Origin: Jacaranda mimosifolia
Taxonomy: Eukaryota; Streptophyta; Magnoliopsida; Lamiales; Bignoniaceae
Direction: 5' to 3'
NCBI GenBank assembly: GCA_018894105.1
Contig: CM032128.1
Span: 24,781,001-24,845,000 of the forward strand
Length of the DNA stretch: 64,000 nt
Shown: in pieces, positions 22,301-32,160 of the stretch
How the letters are laid out: every line of letters begins with the position of its first letter
Position numbering within the stretch: the first letter of the stretch is position 1
Translations under genes and position numbers: made by a program
The notes under the pieces: model-generated
What the model saw: only the letters and a program-made list of their open reading frames with translations
The model's database searches: none
Told to the model about the DNA's origin: nothing

Positions 22301-24762
22301 ACCTTACAAACTTAAAAATGGAGAGATAAAATTGAAACAAATATATTTTGGTTGAAATTATTTTTCAGATTGAGATTATTTGAAGAATAAAATAATGAAA
22401 TAACGGGTATTCTTCCGACAATTGAATTTTCTAAACTTAATCCAACAGCTCGCTGATTAAGTTAAAAAAAAAAGTAATTAAATATGTTTTTTTAGAATTT
22501 GATCAGGAAAATAATCTAAATCAAACAATTAATAAGATTAATATTTAAGCTCGTACAACCTACTGTTTGTTTTAATATTACTTTGATTAAATTTTCTTCT
22601 TGAGATCATTAACACACACAGAGACAGGCAAATAAAAGAACAGCATAAAGGTTTTCCAAAATTACTTTTACTTTCGTCAACCTTTTAGCTAAAACTAAAC
22701 CAATTAATGTGCTGGACATCAAATTAACCATGCATAAGGAAATGTCTAAACTAGACAACCTTCCATTTTTCCGGTAAAGAGACACTTTAGTTGTCTAACT
22801 CATACTAGTAAAATATTTCAAAGATGTTGAAAAAGTTTTCATAATTTTCAATGCTACTTATATACTGAAGTTTGCTTGGCTCTCTTTTTTAGACTTTTTT
22901 CTCTTTTAGGGTAAAGAAATTCAGTTAGAGGTCCTTTTGGACTCGGCAAAGAAAATTAAGACTAAATACATAATGTCAAGTTTGGCCAATACTGAAAAAT
23001 CATTGGTTATATATAATTTCTTAAATGAAAAAATTATAGACAATACACATTACAGCCAAACACTTACTAATTGGGATTTATTTATTTTTTTCGGGCAAGG
23101 GATCATATCCAATTTGATGTGAGTACCCCCGCAGCCTCGAACCCACCCCTTTATTTGGGATTAGAATTGATGCAACCGAGTTTACTTTGGCCCCCATGTT
23201 GCCTGCGTTGGGATCACAAGCCCGCGCAACTAGTCTCGGTGATATTAATTGAGATTCTACTCCTTTATCTTTTTTTTTTTTTTTTTTTTTTTGTACTAAA
23301 TTTTAAATTTCAAACCTCAAGCATACAAGTATAAGAACAATATTATTAGATCAGTTGGCTACTCAACAAATAGATAAAAAAAATTATATTTAAATCACAA
23401 ACGTAGAAAATAAAGCAAGCAAGCACGCGCGCATATATATATATATATATATATATTACAATTTTGTAAGTTTGTTACCTGTGGCTCGCCAATCCAGCGC
23501 ATGGGCTTGGCGGAAAGGTCAACCTCTTGTTCATGAGAGCTGTTATGCCACCAATCACTGAGTAAGATGTTAAACTCCCCATCGTAGTGGAATGGTTCCT
23601 TCTCTCCTTCTGCCACGTCTACGATCAGTGACCCGTACAACCCTGCTGATCTTTGCATCCCATAGTGTCCATGGTAAAAGTATGTGCCCGCCTACACCAT
23701 ATAATTGTATATATATCATGTATATCTCTAAATATTTGCACATGCACAGAATATAAAAATCCTAATTCTGTAAAGTTGCATATAATTTGTTTACCAGCTC
23801 AGCAAAGTGCTTTTTCCTGGTGTGGTGGACCATATTCATTAATCATCAGGACTAAAAGTAGCAGACAAGTGAAGAATGAAAAATTACGTACTCAATCTGT
23901 CTTTAGTGCGTGTTTGTGTGTGTTTACTGTGAAATTAGTGACTCAGTGTCAGCGTGAAAGTTTTCACGCTTTCAGGGCTTGGTCCAATATGCTTCCTATC
24001 ATCGTCGCTTCTCCCATCTTATTAAGAAAAGCGTGTCATCAGTAGTGCAAAGTTTTCTGTTTTTTACATGAAATTAATCTTAGTACAGCACATTTAATTT
24101 GTTATGCCTATTACTTTTAATCATCTTTTAAATTCTTACCCACCAAAGAAATTAAGAAGCTAAGGAAAAAAAGATATATATATATATATATATAGTATGT
24201 ATGTCTACTATACCTTGTCAACTTTAAACCTGTAAACAAATGTTTCTCCTGGATTAATAGCACACTGAGAAATGGATGCTGTCCCATCTGCCCATGGCGT
24301 TCCAATCTAAAAAATAAAAAATAAAAAAAATAATAAGTAATAATTTCAGAAATCAAGAAATTGGTCCCAGTGAAATTACTTTACACTTAATAATTAAACA
24401 TGGACCCCTTCATGCAATAGACATGGGGTAAAAAAGGAAAGAAAGAAATAAAAAATGGGAACCTGTCTGATTCCATGCCAGTGAATAACAACTCCTTCAG
24501 TGTGAAGCTTGTTGGTGAGCTCAACATGTATGGTATCACCGGCCTGAGCCCGGATAGTCGGGCCTGGAAACCGGCCATTGATGCCCATAACCACACCTTC
24601 CAAGCCATCTGGAGACCAATGCATATACTCTACCTCCCATTTGAAATGCCGGGCCTTGGCAGCCATTGCTGAGTAATTAACAAAAATCGACAGAAAGTAA
24701 AAGGAAGTTACGAGGACCCAAATATTATTCCTCATTATGCATGGATCAATCGCCACACCCAT
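19350..24762 (-). CDS. L-ascorbate oxidase, five exons
   Basis: Secreted multicopper oxidase that oxidises apoplastic ascorbate and reduces O2 to water. Exons on the minus strand: 24463-24762, 24214-24306, 23479-23691, 21725-21919, 19350-20309. All introns are GT-AG and in frame, giving about 586 residues, normal for the family. Copper ligands are all present: HWHG (exon 1), YFYHGHYG (exon 3), [20 protein letters not shown] and [15 protein letters not shown] (exon 5). The last holds the type 1 Cys, His and Met, and the trinuclear His-Cys-His. An N-terminal hydrophobic segment ([16 protein letters not shown]) is the signal peptide, and there are several N-glycosylation sites (NCS, NSS, NKT, NVS, NTT). 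I chose ATG 24762, the first in frame; ATG 24735, just before the hydrophobic core, is an equally good start. No defects seen. Confidence 0.93.
20310..21724 (-). other. Intron 4 of ascorbate oxidase
   Basis: GT (after ATTGGG at 21725) to AG (before AATCACAAG at 20309). AT-rich, with no other gene seen in it. Confidence 0.85.
21920..23478 (-). other. Intron 3 of ascorbate oxidase
   Basis: Donor GTAAC follows CCACAG; acceptor CTAG precedes AGCTTGTTA. Holds the SINE-like insertion at 23079-23245, a T-run at 23269-23292 and an AT microsatellite at about 23432-23456. Confidence 0.85.
23079..23245 (-). mobile_element. SINE-like retroposon in intron 3
   Basis: About 167 bp flanked by an 11-bp near-perfect direct repeat: TAATTGGGATT at 23068-23078 and TAATTGAGATT at 23246-23256. 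On the minus strand it carries GGTTCGAGGCT (23133-23143), a full match to the RNA polymerase III B box, and a possible A box TAGTTGCGCGG (about 23223-23233). It ends in an A-rich tail AAAAAAATAAATAAA next to the duplication. Its GC content is higher than the intron around it. The wide A-B spacing is the weak point. Confidence 0.6.
23692..24213 (-). other. Intron 2 of ascorbate oxidase
   Basis: GTATAG donor after GACAAG and TGTAG acceptor before GCGGGCACA. Contains a TA microsatellite at about 24175-24194. Confidence 0.85.
24307..24462 (-). other. Intron 1 of ascorbate oxidase
   Basis: 156 bp, donor GTTCCC after AGACAG, acceptor TTTAG before ATTGGAACG. The joined codons give [12 protein letters not shown], as in known ascorbate oxidases. 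Confidence 0.88.
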
Positions 24763-24925
24763 GCTCAAACCTAATTAATATACTTTCCCTTAAATATTTC
24801 TCTATGGAAATATTAATTATACACTATTTGGAATTTTTGGGAAGAAGGGCGAGGAAAGTTGACCCTCAAAGCTAATTTACTATGGCTAGTGGACTCTTGC
24901 AGACCTCATATTAATATCATGTATA

Positions 24926-24958
<33 letters not shown>

Positions 24959-25990
24959 ATAGCTTTGGTGCAGGTGTATATATTCCTTTTGACTGATCAC
25001 CGTAGTGCGTGGGTCTAGGTCATGATCTTCTCAACTTTCTCGTGTTTTATCTCGGGAAAAATTATTTATTACTATTAATTTTTTGGCTTTTCTTTTTATA
25101 AATTTACATCTATAAGCAAATATATTTGTGGCAGTGGAATAGAGGAATATATCTAAAATGAAGTTAAGTTTAATTTTATTTCAACGGAAAATATCTTTTT
25201 TTTTCCTAAATTTTTGTTTGATTAATGATGTACGCCTCAATCTTTTATAATGTTATTATATGACATTTTTATAGTGATATAATAATTAAAAATATATATA
25301 TATTATTAATTATTAAAAATATAATAAATATATAATTTTAATTGATTTGAAATTATTAGAATTTTTTAATAATATTTTGAGAGAAAATTAAATTTTAAAA
25401 GAAAATATTTATTTATTTGTGAATTGGAAGAATTTTTGGAGAATGAAAACATTCTTCATATATGCGAACAAACATTTTCATAATAAGTTTATGTTTCCAA
25501 ATAGTTCAAATTAAATAGTTTTTCTTCAATCATTTTTTTAATTGAAGTAATAGTGTGACACGGGCATTTCTTACTGATTCATTTTAAGTGCTATTTTTGT
25601 GAATAATAATATAGAAATACATAAACTTTTAATTTTTTTTAATTAGATTTTCATCTAAAATTCTACGAAGTGTTATGAGCGCGACAAGAGGAATATTATT
25701 CATCATGTTGCATATGCATGGACCATTTCCTTTTCTTGTTTCTTTTCAATTTTATTTTTCCGTTTGGTGGAAGGAATGCATTTAAAATAATATGAATATA
25801 TGATTTTGCCCATGATTTTCTTTGTTGACGGAAAGCAGAATATTTTAAAAAACAAAGCTATGTGAAAGCAAGAATAGCTATAAATTCAAACCATTTTTCT
25901 GTTTGTTTGAAACTCCTTGATATTGAAGTTCTGGCATATACCAATCAATTAAAGTGAAGAGTTGATTGACTACAGAAAGCCACTTAAAAT
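24763..25990. other. Upstream region of ascorbate oxidase and spacer
   Basis: Probable promoter of the oxidase gene, with a TATATA candidate near 24920-24927 on the minus strand next to a TG microsatellite (about 24931-24958). Beyond that, AT-rich sequence without genes. Confidence 0.4.
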
Positions 25991-25999
25991 TTAATAATT

Positions 26000-28190
26000 G
26001 AGTGAATTATGCTTACTATCCCAAAATTTAATAAAATTACGAAAAGGTCCTTATTTTTTAAAAAACTACAAAACCTCCATCAACTTTGTTTCCATCCAAC
26101 AATTTACTCCAACTATTAGATACCATTTACAGATGACAATTTCTAACTCGACCCAACAACCCGATATGAAATTAGTGGGTTTGGGTTGGGGCTTATTGAG
26201 TAGGGTTGAAATCAAGTCGATTCGAAATACAATCAAAAAAAATTTAGTGGGTTTAGATTGGGTCATGGGTTGACCCAGTCAAATTGAATTGCTTTTCGAA
26301 TGCCCCACCAACCCAATCCAACCCATCCCAACTCAACTAACATATATAATATATAAAAAATAAATAAAAGTTAGATATTTAAAAAATTGAATTTATTAAC
26401 TATAATTTTTGAAACTATGTTTTCGTTGATGTTGTGCAATCTATGGTTTCAATTCATGACAAATTAGAGTTTTTAGCTTTTGGATTTTGGTTAGACTATG
26501 ATCTATTTAGCAATTCTTGCATTAGGTTTTCTATTTTGCTTTGGTTGGAGAATCATGACAGTTTTGTTTCATCATATGCATATATTATTAGTGTATGCTG
26601 CAAAAATTAGAAAGGTTGTCCGTAGTTTGTGATATGTAAAAAGTATACGCATTCAAATCTACCAAGTCTTTTTTTGTTTTTTTAAGTAAGAAAATCCACC
26701 AAGCTAATATCTATTGAAATATTATTCATGTTGTACAAGTGTTCGTGTGTTGTATTTTATTCCTTCAATGCACAATGAAAATGGACTATGCAAGTCCAAT
26801 CAATACACAATGCAAAAATAAATTTACAATATCAACCTTTTTTTTGCCTTTAAAAAGCATGATTTTTGTAATGGGTTGGGTGGGTAGTAGGTTTTCAGGT
26901 TATTGGGTCAACCCAATTCATAAGTAGGTTGACCTGGTTCGAAGTGGGTTGGGTTTGGGTTTAGGCTTATTAAATTGAAAATTAATTGGGTTGGGTTAAT
27001 TTAAGCAATATCTATATACTGACCCAACCCGAATTCATCTAACCCACCCAAACTGTCACCACCATTAGAGTTTTTCCAATTCGCTGTTAAAAATAATGTG
27101 TGCAATTCCACAATTACCCTTCTAGTTAATAGCCTCATTCTACCTTTTCTAGCTATATATAATTCTTGACTAAAATACCTTTAAGGACGGTACCTTCATC
27201 TTTTGAAGTTCTTTGATTATGCAATAGTAATATTATTAGATTATAAAGAGTTCATTGTAAAATATAGTGTATATATACATACATCCCCACCTCCAACACC
27301 CACCCCTTCTCTTTAATGGCAACAGTAGCATATAAGCAGCCTTCTAGCCATTGCTAGGGGGCAATTGCGGCTACAATGCGCAACAATCGCCTGGCCATTG
27401 GCAGTAGTCGCCGGCCATGGCCGGCGGAAGAAAGGAAGGGGAGAGAGGGGAGGGAAAGGGAAGGATGGGTGGGGATTTGTATTTTTCTTTAAAAAAAATT
27501 TACTTTTCTTAATTAATAAATAATTTAGTTTAAATTTATATGTAAATTTTTTTAACTTATTTATTCTTAAATAATATAGTCTTTTAATTTTTTTATTTAT
27601 CTTGTCATTATTAATTAACATATTTAACTAAATTTAGTTCATTCATTAATAAATTTAAAACTAAAGTTAATTAATTGATAATAATTTTAACTAAATTTAA
27701 TTAATTATTTAGATACATTTATTATTTGAATAAATAATTTAATTGTTTTAAATATATTTATTTTAAATATGATTATTATTTGAATAAATAATTTAGTTAT
27801 AGTTAATTAAAATATTTTAGAATATGTTTATTACATTAAAATTATTTAAAATGTAACTCAATTAATAAATGTGTTTCTTATTTAACATTATTAAATAAAT
27901 TTAATTATGTAAATAAATTATTTTAATTGTGTATACTATTTAACATAATTCAAAATTTTAAGATGCCATAGTACATACGGGGCATTTAGGACTTTAGTCA
28001 TCTTATTAATTTTCAATATTCTTTTATTTTCTTAATCATTTTGTTGTTAGGGTTTTTTTTATTTTTTTTTTCAAATTTTGTCTACATTATAATTAAATTT
28101 CTGTCATTTTAGAGAGGTTTATAATTTTTAAAAAGTAAGAATTTTTTCGTAATTTTGTCAAACTTTAGAAGTAATAGGCATAATTCACCC
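26000..28190. mobile_element. MULE-like non-autonomous DNA transposon, 2.2 kb
   Basis: Starts GAGTGAATTATGC and ends GCATAATTCACCC. The inverted repeats extend with mismatches for about 75 bp (AAAATTACGAAAA and TTTTCGTAATTTT occur in mirrored places). It is bordered by a perfect 9-bp duplication TTAATAATT (25991-25999 and 28191-28199), the length typical of Mutator-like elements. No transposase inside. A GC-rich island at 27320-27470 and a nested repeat at about 26130-27065 are cargo. Confidence 0.75.
26130..27065. mobile_element. hAT-like repeat nested in the MULE-like element
   Basis: Both ends are rich in ACCCAACCC / GGGTTGGGT, and the outer ends read GATGACAATTT and, inverted, GGTGACAGTTT. 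This resembles a common eudicot hAT-type MITE. The 8-bp duplication is not clear, so the borders are approximate. Confidence 0.4.
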
Positions 28191-28199
28191 TTAATAATT

Positions 28200-29896
28200 A
28201 GGAGACTAAATATATCAGTGATTCGGAGACATATATATTGAATAAAATAACGGGTGGATAAAAAAATAATCAACTATACCGCTCAAATAACTAACCATTT
28301 AGAATTCCCAAAAGTAATAATGGACCCACACGGACATATATATGTATTTTGGAAAAAAGTTGAAATGATTTACGAAGCTTCTCTGAAAGGCCAAGACTTT
28401 AAAAAAGAAATTGAAAAGGAAAAATGACAATTAATGGAATTACTGTGAAGATCTGGCCTAATATATATATTGCCTTTACTTTAGTCTTTAGGTATACCAA
28501 CATCAATGTTTGCTATTATTATTTCATTTCTCCTTTTCTTTTCATATTGCAATTAAAGAACAATGCCAATATGGATTACTGGACGTCCGGGTGAGCTTGT
28601 ACCCTTTTAATACATCTTAAAAAATATTTGAGAGCTTATAAATTATTTAAGAAAATTATAAGCACCCAAATAAAGAAATTGGAGTCTTATAAGATCTTTT
28701 AAAAAATATAAAGAGTCTCAAACTTATTTTTAAAAGTATAATAAACTTGTTTAGTTTTAGATATATTAATTATAAGGGAAAAAAAATCGTCATCCAAATT
28801 ATGCATATTTTTACACTTTGCTAACTAAATTCTTTTGTGATAATTTACTAGCCAAACTATACTTCTTCTTTTTTTCCACTTTGCCATATACAAATTAATT
28901 CTAGTTGAATATTATGGCAGAATTCCATTACATTGGTGGCATATATAGGCCTCTTGTTGAAGTATTATAGTCAAATCTTTCAATTTTGTGGGCATAATAG
29001 TCAGAGAAAAATAGTGACAAAAATGCCCTTCTTAGTGTCGAGGAAGAATTTGGGAATTGTTGTATAATTTTCCCCTTTATTGCTTGATCATACCTTGCGC
29101 ATATTGAAATATATAAAAAAAAATCCCCAAATCCTCTCTTCACTCTCAGGGAAAAAAGAAAAACTTTCACCTAAGGCAAACTAAATCAAAGACATCATTG
29201 TTTCCACCATTTTTTGTATTTTATCATAAAGAAATCATCCTTGATCGAAGACATTCGTGGCCCAAGAAGGATCTTCCTGGTGTACTGTTCATTCCAAGTA
29301 CGTTAGTTTTCGCTTTTCTTCTAGTTTTCGAACTAGTATGTGCATTAGTGAAATAATGCATAATTTATGATTTGTGCGTAGAATATATGTTTCTAGTGTT
29401 TACAGTGATATTGTGTTTGGACGCATGTTGGGTGTTTGTTGGTTGGATGTTACAGGGTTGGGTTCTTTTTTTTTTTGGAGAATTCTCTATAATTGGAAGA
29501 ATGTAAGAGTTTAGTATCACAATAAGCACAACAAACACATTCATGGTTTAGTTTTTTGTAGTGGCAGGTGTTTTTTATCAATTAATGGGGTCCCTATTTG
29601 TATTCAAGATCTTGTCTAAACTGAACTCAAACCCAAATAGTTTCTTCTCATTTGGTTTTTTGGAATTTTTCCTTTGTTGCTTAAAATTCTTTAAGATTCT
29701 GATTTTGAATCTTAAGAGTCTAAAATTCTTCAAATTATTGATCACATAACCATGTTATGTCCCAACTGTTTGTATGTATGTATGTATGTATGATGTATGT
29801 ATGTTTGTTGAAAATTGATTGATGTTAACTGCTTTTTGTAAAGCACATGAGGTTAGTTTGCCTCTTTTATTCTGGTACTTTATTCTAACACTAGGG
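28200..29896. other. AT-rich spacer
   Basis: No credible ORF. A TATG microsatellite is at about 29774-29803. A possible leader exon for the broken MULE gene downstream might lie near 29150-29300, but this is a guess. Confidence 0.4.
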
Positions 29897-30124
29897 TTAT
29901 AAGGTCCATTATTATCATATGATTGTTACGTGTAGACAGAGCTAGCATGGGGGTAATAAGTCTCATTATTATCATATGATTGTTAAGTATAGACAGAGTT
30001 GGCATGGAAGTAATAAGGCCTATTATTATTATATGAAATATAATTGTTTCCATAGTTGACGTGAGGGTAATAAGGTTTTTTTTTATTATATGAAGTATTA
30101 ATGTACTACTAACAGAGTTGCCAT
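29897..30124. repeat. 57-bp tandem repeat, four copies plus a fifth beyond the MITE
   Basis: GGTAATAAG-type starts recur at 29897, 29954, 30011 and 30068, exactly 57 bp apart, with TTATTATCATATGATTGTTA inside each unit. Sequence resembling a fifth start (GGGGTAATCTAG) resumes at 30839, after the hAT insertion. The 19-codon period keeps a minus-strand frame open, which looks coding but is not. Confidence 0.8.
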
Positions 30125-30838
30125 TAGGGCTGTTAATGGATCGAATTTTAATCCAAATCCGATCTGAATCCAATCCGTATTTTAGAATTTTTATCCAATT
30201 AAAATATTCGATGGATCTGATCCGATTATAAATATTTGTAATCCGATTATAAATATTTGTAATTCGAAATAAGTGGATCGAATATGGAATTAAGCAATTT
30301 GATCCATTAAAGATCTGAATCTGAACTTTGATATTTTTTATTAAATCAATACTTTTATATATAATATTAATAAAAAATTCAAAATAAAATTTATATATTA
30401 TATTGACCTAATAAGTATATTAACATCCAAATTATACTATTAATATTGAGTTTTTAACCTAAAAAATAAGAGGGATATCAAATATAATAACATATAATAG
30501 TTCATCTATGCATTAATATAATGTGAAATATGAATTTAGTATTCAAATATTTAACTTTTGGACTAATAAATAATAAAAAGTTGTTAAAAATTCAAATATG
30601 ATATAAATTTACTTTATAAATACAATATTTTTATAAAATTTAAAAGGAAAAAAGGGGGGGAAGTAAATCGAGTCAAATTTTTTAATCGAATTTCGGATAT
30701 CTATCAAATTCGGATTTGGTACTGACTAACAAAGATCCTACAGGATTTCGGGTCAGATTCGGATATAAAATTTGATAATCGAATTCGGATATGATAGATC
30801 TAATCCAAATCTAACCCGTTGACAGCCTTAGTTGCCAT
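30117..30838. mobile_element. hAT-type MITE with 8-bp target duplication GTTGCCAT
   Basis: The element body is 30125-30830 (706 bp). It begins TAGGGCTGTTAATGG and its inverted end reads TAAGGCTGTCAACGG. GTTGCCAT is repeated exactly at 30117-30124 and 30831-30838. Its interior is AT-rich and without ORFs. The 8-bp duplication and the terminal sequence indicate the hAT superfamily. Confidence 0.85.
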
Positions 30839-30956
30839 GGGGGTAATCTAGTCCTTTTTCTGCAAAGTCATTCTTGTATTTACTGTTTAAATCAAGTATA
30901 TTTTTAGTTTAGGGACTAATAGGATATGTTGATTATATAAATTACAGGTCATATGG

Positions 30957-32160
30957 ATTACCCGTACATTGATTTTGAAATATGCTGGGGGGTTACTTTG
31001 TGAGCAATAGCAACTTACAGTACAGTGGACGCAGAAGGAATGTTTTCAGGGATATTATTATATAGACACCCTCATATTGGAGCTACTTTATGACATATAT
31101 GCATGGTCTGGGGGGCGTGCAGCAGCAGTTGTTTTTTATTTCAGACTCCTTGGATGCTCTCTTAAATATGGGCTGAGGTAGGTACTAAGTGAGCATAGCA
31201 TTGCAGATATGTGCCTAATCTTGATCAAATTATGAATGCTGGTCTTCAGGATGTTCATCCAAATGGTATGAATGTTGATATTCGGGATGTCCATGAGTTT
31301 TCAGTTGGAAGGGGGCAACTTGTGAGGCTGAGAGAAGGATTTTTGTAGGTGCCGCACCTAATGATGCAATTCATGAAAAACCTGTTTGTGATGGCGAAGA
31401 TGATGTGGGAAATCCTTCTAAAGTTGCTACAGTTCAAGAGATAGAGAATAAGCAACCTATTGATCATGGGCATGATTAGGGGTGTAAGATGAATCGAGCC
31501 GGTTCATGAGCTTTATGAGCCGGCTCGATTGTACCTCGACTCAAGCTCAAAAAATTCAAGTTCGAGATTTATAATGAGCCGAGCTCGAGCCTTGATTTAG
31601 TTGTTTAAAAGCTCATGAGCCAGCTCATAAGTTTTTTTCTATTTTTAATACTTTTATATATTAATTAAATAATTATTATATATTAATAATTTACTTATTT
31701 TTATTTTTAAATGCTTCTATATATTAATTAAATAACTATTTATATTAATAATTTAATTTTTTTATTATTTTTAAATATTTTATATATAATATTAAATAAT
31801 TATATATTAATAATTAAATTTATTTTTACTGAGCTCGAGCTCAAAAAAATTTTCAAGCTCGACTCGAGTTCGATTCATTTACACCCATAGGCATGATGCT
31901 GAGGCAAGGGTTTCTACTGCAATTCATAATGCAATGCATGAAGCACCTGCAGGTTATGGCCAAGCTGCTGAAGATAGAGTTTCTAAGCGTGTGATATAGA
32001 TGCTGATGTAGGGATTGACAGTGTGGCTATTGAGGCTACTGAGGCCAGGGTTGATGAGGGTGTGGCTACAAGTCTTGAAGGTGCAGGTTTGAGCCTGTGG
32101 CTAGGGTTGATGAGCCTATTGCTACAAGGGCTGATGAGCCTGTGGCTACTGACTTGATTT
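30957..32160 (+). pseudogene. Mutator-like (MULE) N-terminal protein, broken
   Basis: From ATG at about 30960 the strand reads MDYPYIDFEICWGG, then after a one-base shift YFVSNSNLQYSGRRRNVFRD, then after another shift CSLKYGLR-stop-VLSEHSIADM. GG-F-NPNLQY, a CSLKYGLR-type segment and a VADMC segment form the N-terminal region of many plant MULE-encoded proteins. Then an acidic, repetitive part follows (GEDDVGNPSKVATVQEIENK at about 31385-31450). The hAT MITE at 31477 interrupts it, and after it the frame resumes (AEARVSTAIHNAMHEAP) and ends in VDEPVAT-like repeats. The MuDR transposase core is absent. It may be a fragment of an element or of a domesticated relative. Confidence 0.6.
31469..31897. 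mobile_element. hAT-type MITE with 8-bp target duplication GGCATGAT
   Basis: The element body is 31477-31889 (413 bp). It starts TAGGGGTGTAAGATGAATCG and its inverted end reads TATGGGTGTAAATGAATCG. Subterminal GAGCTCGAG/CTCGAGC motifs are on both sides, with an AT-rich core. GGCATGAT is duplicated exactly at 31469-31476 and 31890-31897. Removing element and one duplication copy restores an open frame across the site in the MULE pseudogene (HGHD then AEARVS). Confidence 0.88.

Noticed and set aside
24931..24958. TG repeat upstream of ascorbate oxidase as a regulatory element
   Set aside because: Simple microsatellite; nothing in the sequence links it to regulation.
27313..27621. 102-codon minus-strand ORF near the GC-rich island
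   Set aside because: Low-complexity Pro/Phe and Lys/Leu content, inside a non-autonomous element; I keep the island as a finding but not as a gene.
29880..30173. 97-codon minus-strand ORF with internal amino-acid repeats
   Set aside because: It is the 57-bp DNA tandem repeat read in a frame that happens to stay open.
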